From: DASWIV01 sp036397475
Lineage (GTDB): Bacteria; JAJVIF01; JAPKYR01
Direction of reading: 5' to 3'
DNA: 7,747 nt
Assembly (NCBI GenBank): GCA_036397475.1
Contig: DASWIV010000125.1
Coordinates: 1 to 7,747 of the forward strand
Below, in pieces: positions 6,260-7,747 of the stretch. The translations under genes and the position numbers were made by a program. The first letter of the stretch is position 1. The number at the start of each line of letters is the position of its first letter. A model generated the notes under the pieces. The model saw only the letters and a program-made list of their open reading frames with translations, ran no database searches and was not told where the DNA came from.

Positions 6260-7747
6260 ATGAATTTCAGGGCTATAACGGCGATATTTATTGCCGTCAT
6301 CCTGCTGGTTCCGGCATGTTCGAACTCCTCGTCACCTGTCCATAACGGAATCGACGAAGGACTTACGAACGGTGCGAATGTCGAAACAGCATTATTCCCC
6401 ACAGAAAATAACCATAATCTTCTGGGTTACTGGATGTTCTATGTGGATCCTGACAACGATATCATTGAGCCGATTCAACTCAGAAGTTCAGATGTACATT
6501 TGAACGTCCTCACCTGGCTTGAAAATGCTCCATGTTCAAATTGTCTGAAAATTACAAATTTCAACAAGCCGACTCCAACCCAGATGGATGTCGAGATCAC
6601 TTTCACCCACCCGTTTACAAACGACAGATTTACAGGATTCGATGTTCGCGGGATAGTGATGTTCGAAGGCAACCTTTCATTCCCGTCCATGGATCTGATG
6701 GTCTCGAATGGAAGCGACGGTAATCCTGAACTGATAAATCCAGATGGATTTACGACCCTTTATAATCCGGGCACAGCCGGTAACGGGTTGCAGGGTTACG
6801 TAAAGGGAAAACTGGCTCCCGGTTTTGCCGCTCCGAATGCAACTCTTAACGCGTTCAAAGCGTATTACAGTAACGAGAACAGAAGATATTACGCTGCCGG
6901 GGATGCTCTTGCGCAGACGTTTATGATCCAGCTTCCCGGAGGGCCATTTACTTTTGGCTACGCTGTCGATACATCATGGGCAGCACCTTCCGATCCCATA
7001 ACCGTTCCGGACTCGTTCCCCATCGCGGCGAATTGTCCGGAAGCCTACCAGATAGTGGGTTCGATGGATGGTCCGCTGGCTCTTACGGCTGGAGCGAAAG
7101 CCAGCCTGACAATCGACGTTTATGACTGGCAGGGTCCAACCACCATTAACAAGGTGGAGGTTGAAGGCCCGCTATTTTTCAACGGGATAGTAACGGCTAC
7201 AGAAAGTACCGGGGGACCCGGAACGAAACGGTTTATCGCCGAGCTCGTAAACGAATTCGGGTTTGTCCCACAGGGAAAATATCCTGTATGTATACGGGTA
7301 ATGGACACATCCAGCGCTCCCGGCGCATTGATCGATAATATCGGCTACACCATTTACGACGTACAGGTGAAAATCAATCATCCTCCAGTATGCATGGCTG
7401 ATGTTTCCAATTTCGACCCGAATCCCGCAGAGACTATCACGTTTACCGATACATCCACCGATGACGAAGGTCCGGCGGACCTGGATATCAGTGAATGGGA
7501 CTGGGACAATGACGGCACCTGGGATGAAACCGGGTTTGAAGTAACGCATTCGTTCCCATCCGATGGAGTTTACTATGTCAACCACAGGATGACTGACAAA
7601 GCGGGCGCGTCGGATACGCTCGATAATCTCCTGGCAATCGACGTTGGCTTATTTGTCACCCTGCAGGAAGATCTGGATGCCAAAGCGATTAGCACCACAT
7701 ACAAGTACCAGTCGGAGACAAAAAGCTACAACAGCGGACTGGTAATA
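6260..7747 (+). CDS. Secreted PKD-domain lipoprotein of unknown function (5' part, runs off the window)
   Basis: The frame is open from ATG 6260 to the window edge, giving at least 496 residues with no stop. Residues 1-20 form a lipoprotein signal peptide: a short charged start (MNFR), a hydrophobic core and lipobox VPAC with Cys20 as the lipidated residue, followed by a Ser-rich linker. A conserved-looking N-terminal domain follows, with LLGYWMFYVDP near 53-63, a C-S-N-C pair at 92-95 and FTGFDVRGIVMF further on; I recognise this as a type of exported bacterial protein but not a named function. Residues about 374-455 form a PKD-like Ig fold, shown by PVCMADVSNFDPNPAETITFTD-type strands, the hallmark EWDWDNDGTWDE (412-423) and a closing VTHSFPSDGVYYV. 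A surface-exposed adhesive or structural role is plausible. The gene has its own promoter and ribosome binding site, so it is independent of the upstream genes. Confidence 0.85.
   Translation, partial: MNFRAITAIFIAVILLVPACSNSSSPVHNGIDEGLTNGANVETALFPTENNHNLLGYWMFYVDPDNDIIEPIQLRSSDVHLNVLTWLENAPCSNCLKITNFNKPTPTQMDVEITFTHPFTNDRFTGFDVRGIVMFEGNLSFPSMDLMVSNGSDGNPELINPDGFTTLYNPGTAGNGLQGYVKGKLAPGFAAPNATLNAFKAYYSNENRRYYAAGDALAQTFMIQLPGGPFTFGYAVDTSWAAPSDPITVPDSFPIAANCPEAYQIVGSMDGPLALTAGAKASLTIDVYDWQGPTTINKVEVEGPLFFNGIVTATESTGGPGTKRFIAELVNEFGFVPQGKYPVCIRVMDTSSAPGALIDNIGYTIYDVQVKINHPPVCMADVSNFDPNPAETITFTDTSTDDEGPADLDISEWDWDNDGTWDETGFEVTHSFPSDGVYYVNHRMTDKAGASDTLDNLLAIDVGLFVTLQEDLDAKAISTTYKYQSETKSYNSGLVI

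Noticed and set aside
6291..6503. Short plus-strand open frame overlapping the start of the lipoprotein gene
   Set aside because: It lies out of frame within the lipoprotein coding region and has neither a ribosome binding site nor a recognisable product.
7172..7585. Minus-strand open frame (137 codons) inside the lipoprotein gene
   Set aside because: The plus strand encodes a signal peptide, lipobox and PKD signature in one uninterrupted frame, so this is a shadow.

Overview
The window reads entirely on the plus strand and carries nine protein-coding genes; the first and last are cut by the window edges. It looks like chromosomal DNA of a bacterium with a cell envelope that uses lipoproteins. 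Shine-Dalgarno sites are classical, base composition is moderate, and gene spacing is tight. The large C-terminal lipoprotein with a PKD domain is of a kind I associate with genomes of uncultivated candidate phyla, but I cannot name the lineage from sequence alone. I see no mobile element, CRISPR array, tRNA or rRNA.

Positions 1-4737 form a phosphate uptake and signalling cluster in the order pstS (3' end only), pstC, pstA, pstB, phoU, phoU-like. PstS is the phosphate-binding protein, PstC and PstA form the membrane channel, PstB is the ATPase, and PhoU couples transport to Pho signalling and restrains uptake. pstC and pstA overlap by ATGA, pstA and pstB are 4 bases apart, and pstB and phoU are 26 bases apart, so these should be one transcript. 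The pstS-pstC gap holds four alternating complementary segments that can form competing hairpins. A second phoU paralogue follows after a terminator-like hairpin. It keeps the fold but has lost several of the acidic/Asn positions of the usual PhoU metal motifs. A strong intrinsic terminator at 4768-4796 closes the block. No PhoR/PhoB two-component genes are present within the window.

Positions 4865-6073 hold a two-gene unit. The first gene encodes a single-pass membrane metalloprotease with a perfect metzincin zinc site and a very acidic cytoplasmic tail. Six bases later comes a small single-pass coiled-coil protein resembling the FtsB/DivIC septum-formation family, with a strongly basic cytoplasmic tail. 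This pairing is the least ordinary part of the window.

Positions 6074-6259 are an intergenic region with a good sigma70-type promoter (TTGAAA, 17 bp, TATATT) and a strong ribosome binding site. They lead into a large secreted lipoprotein with a PKD domain that runs off the right edge (6260-7747, at least 496 residues).
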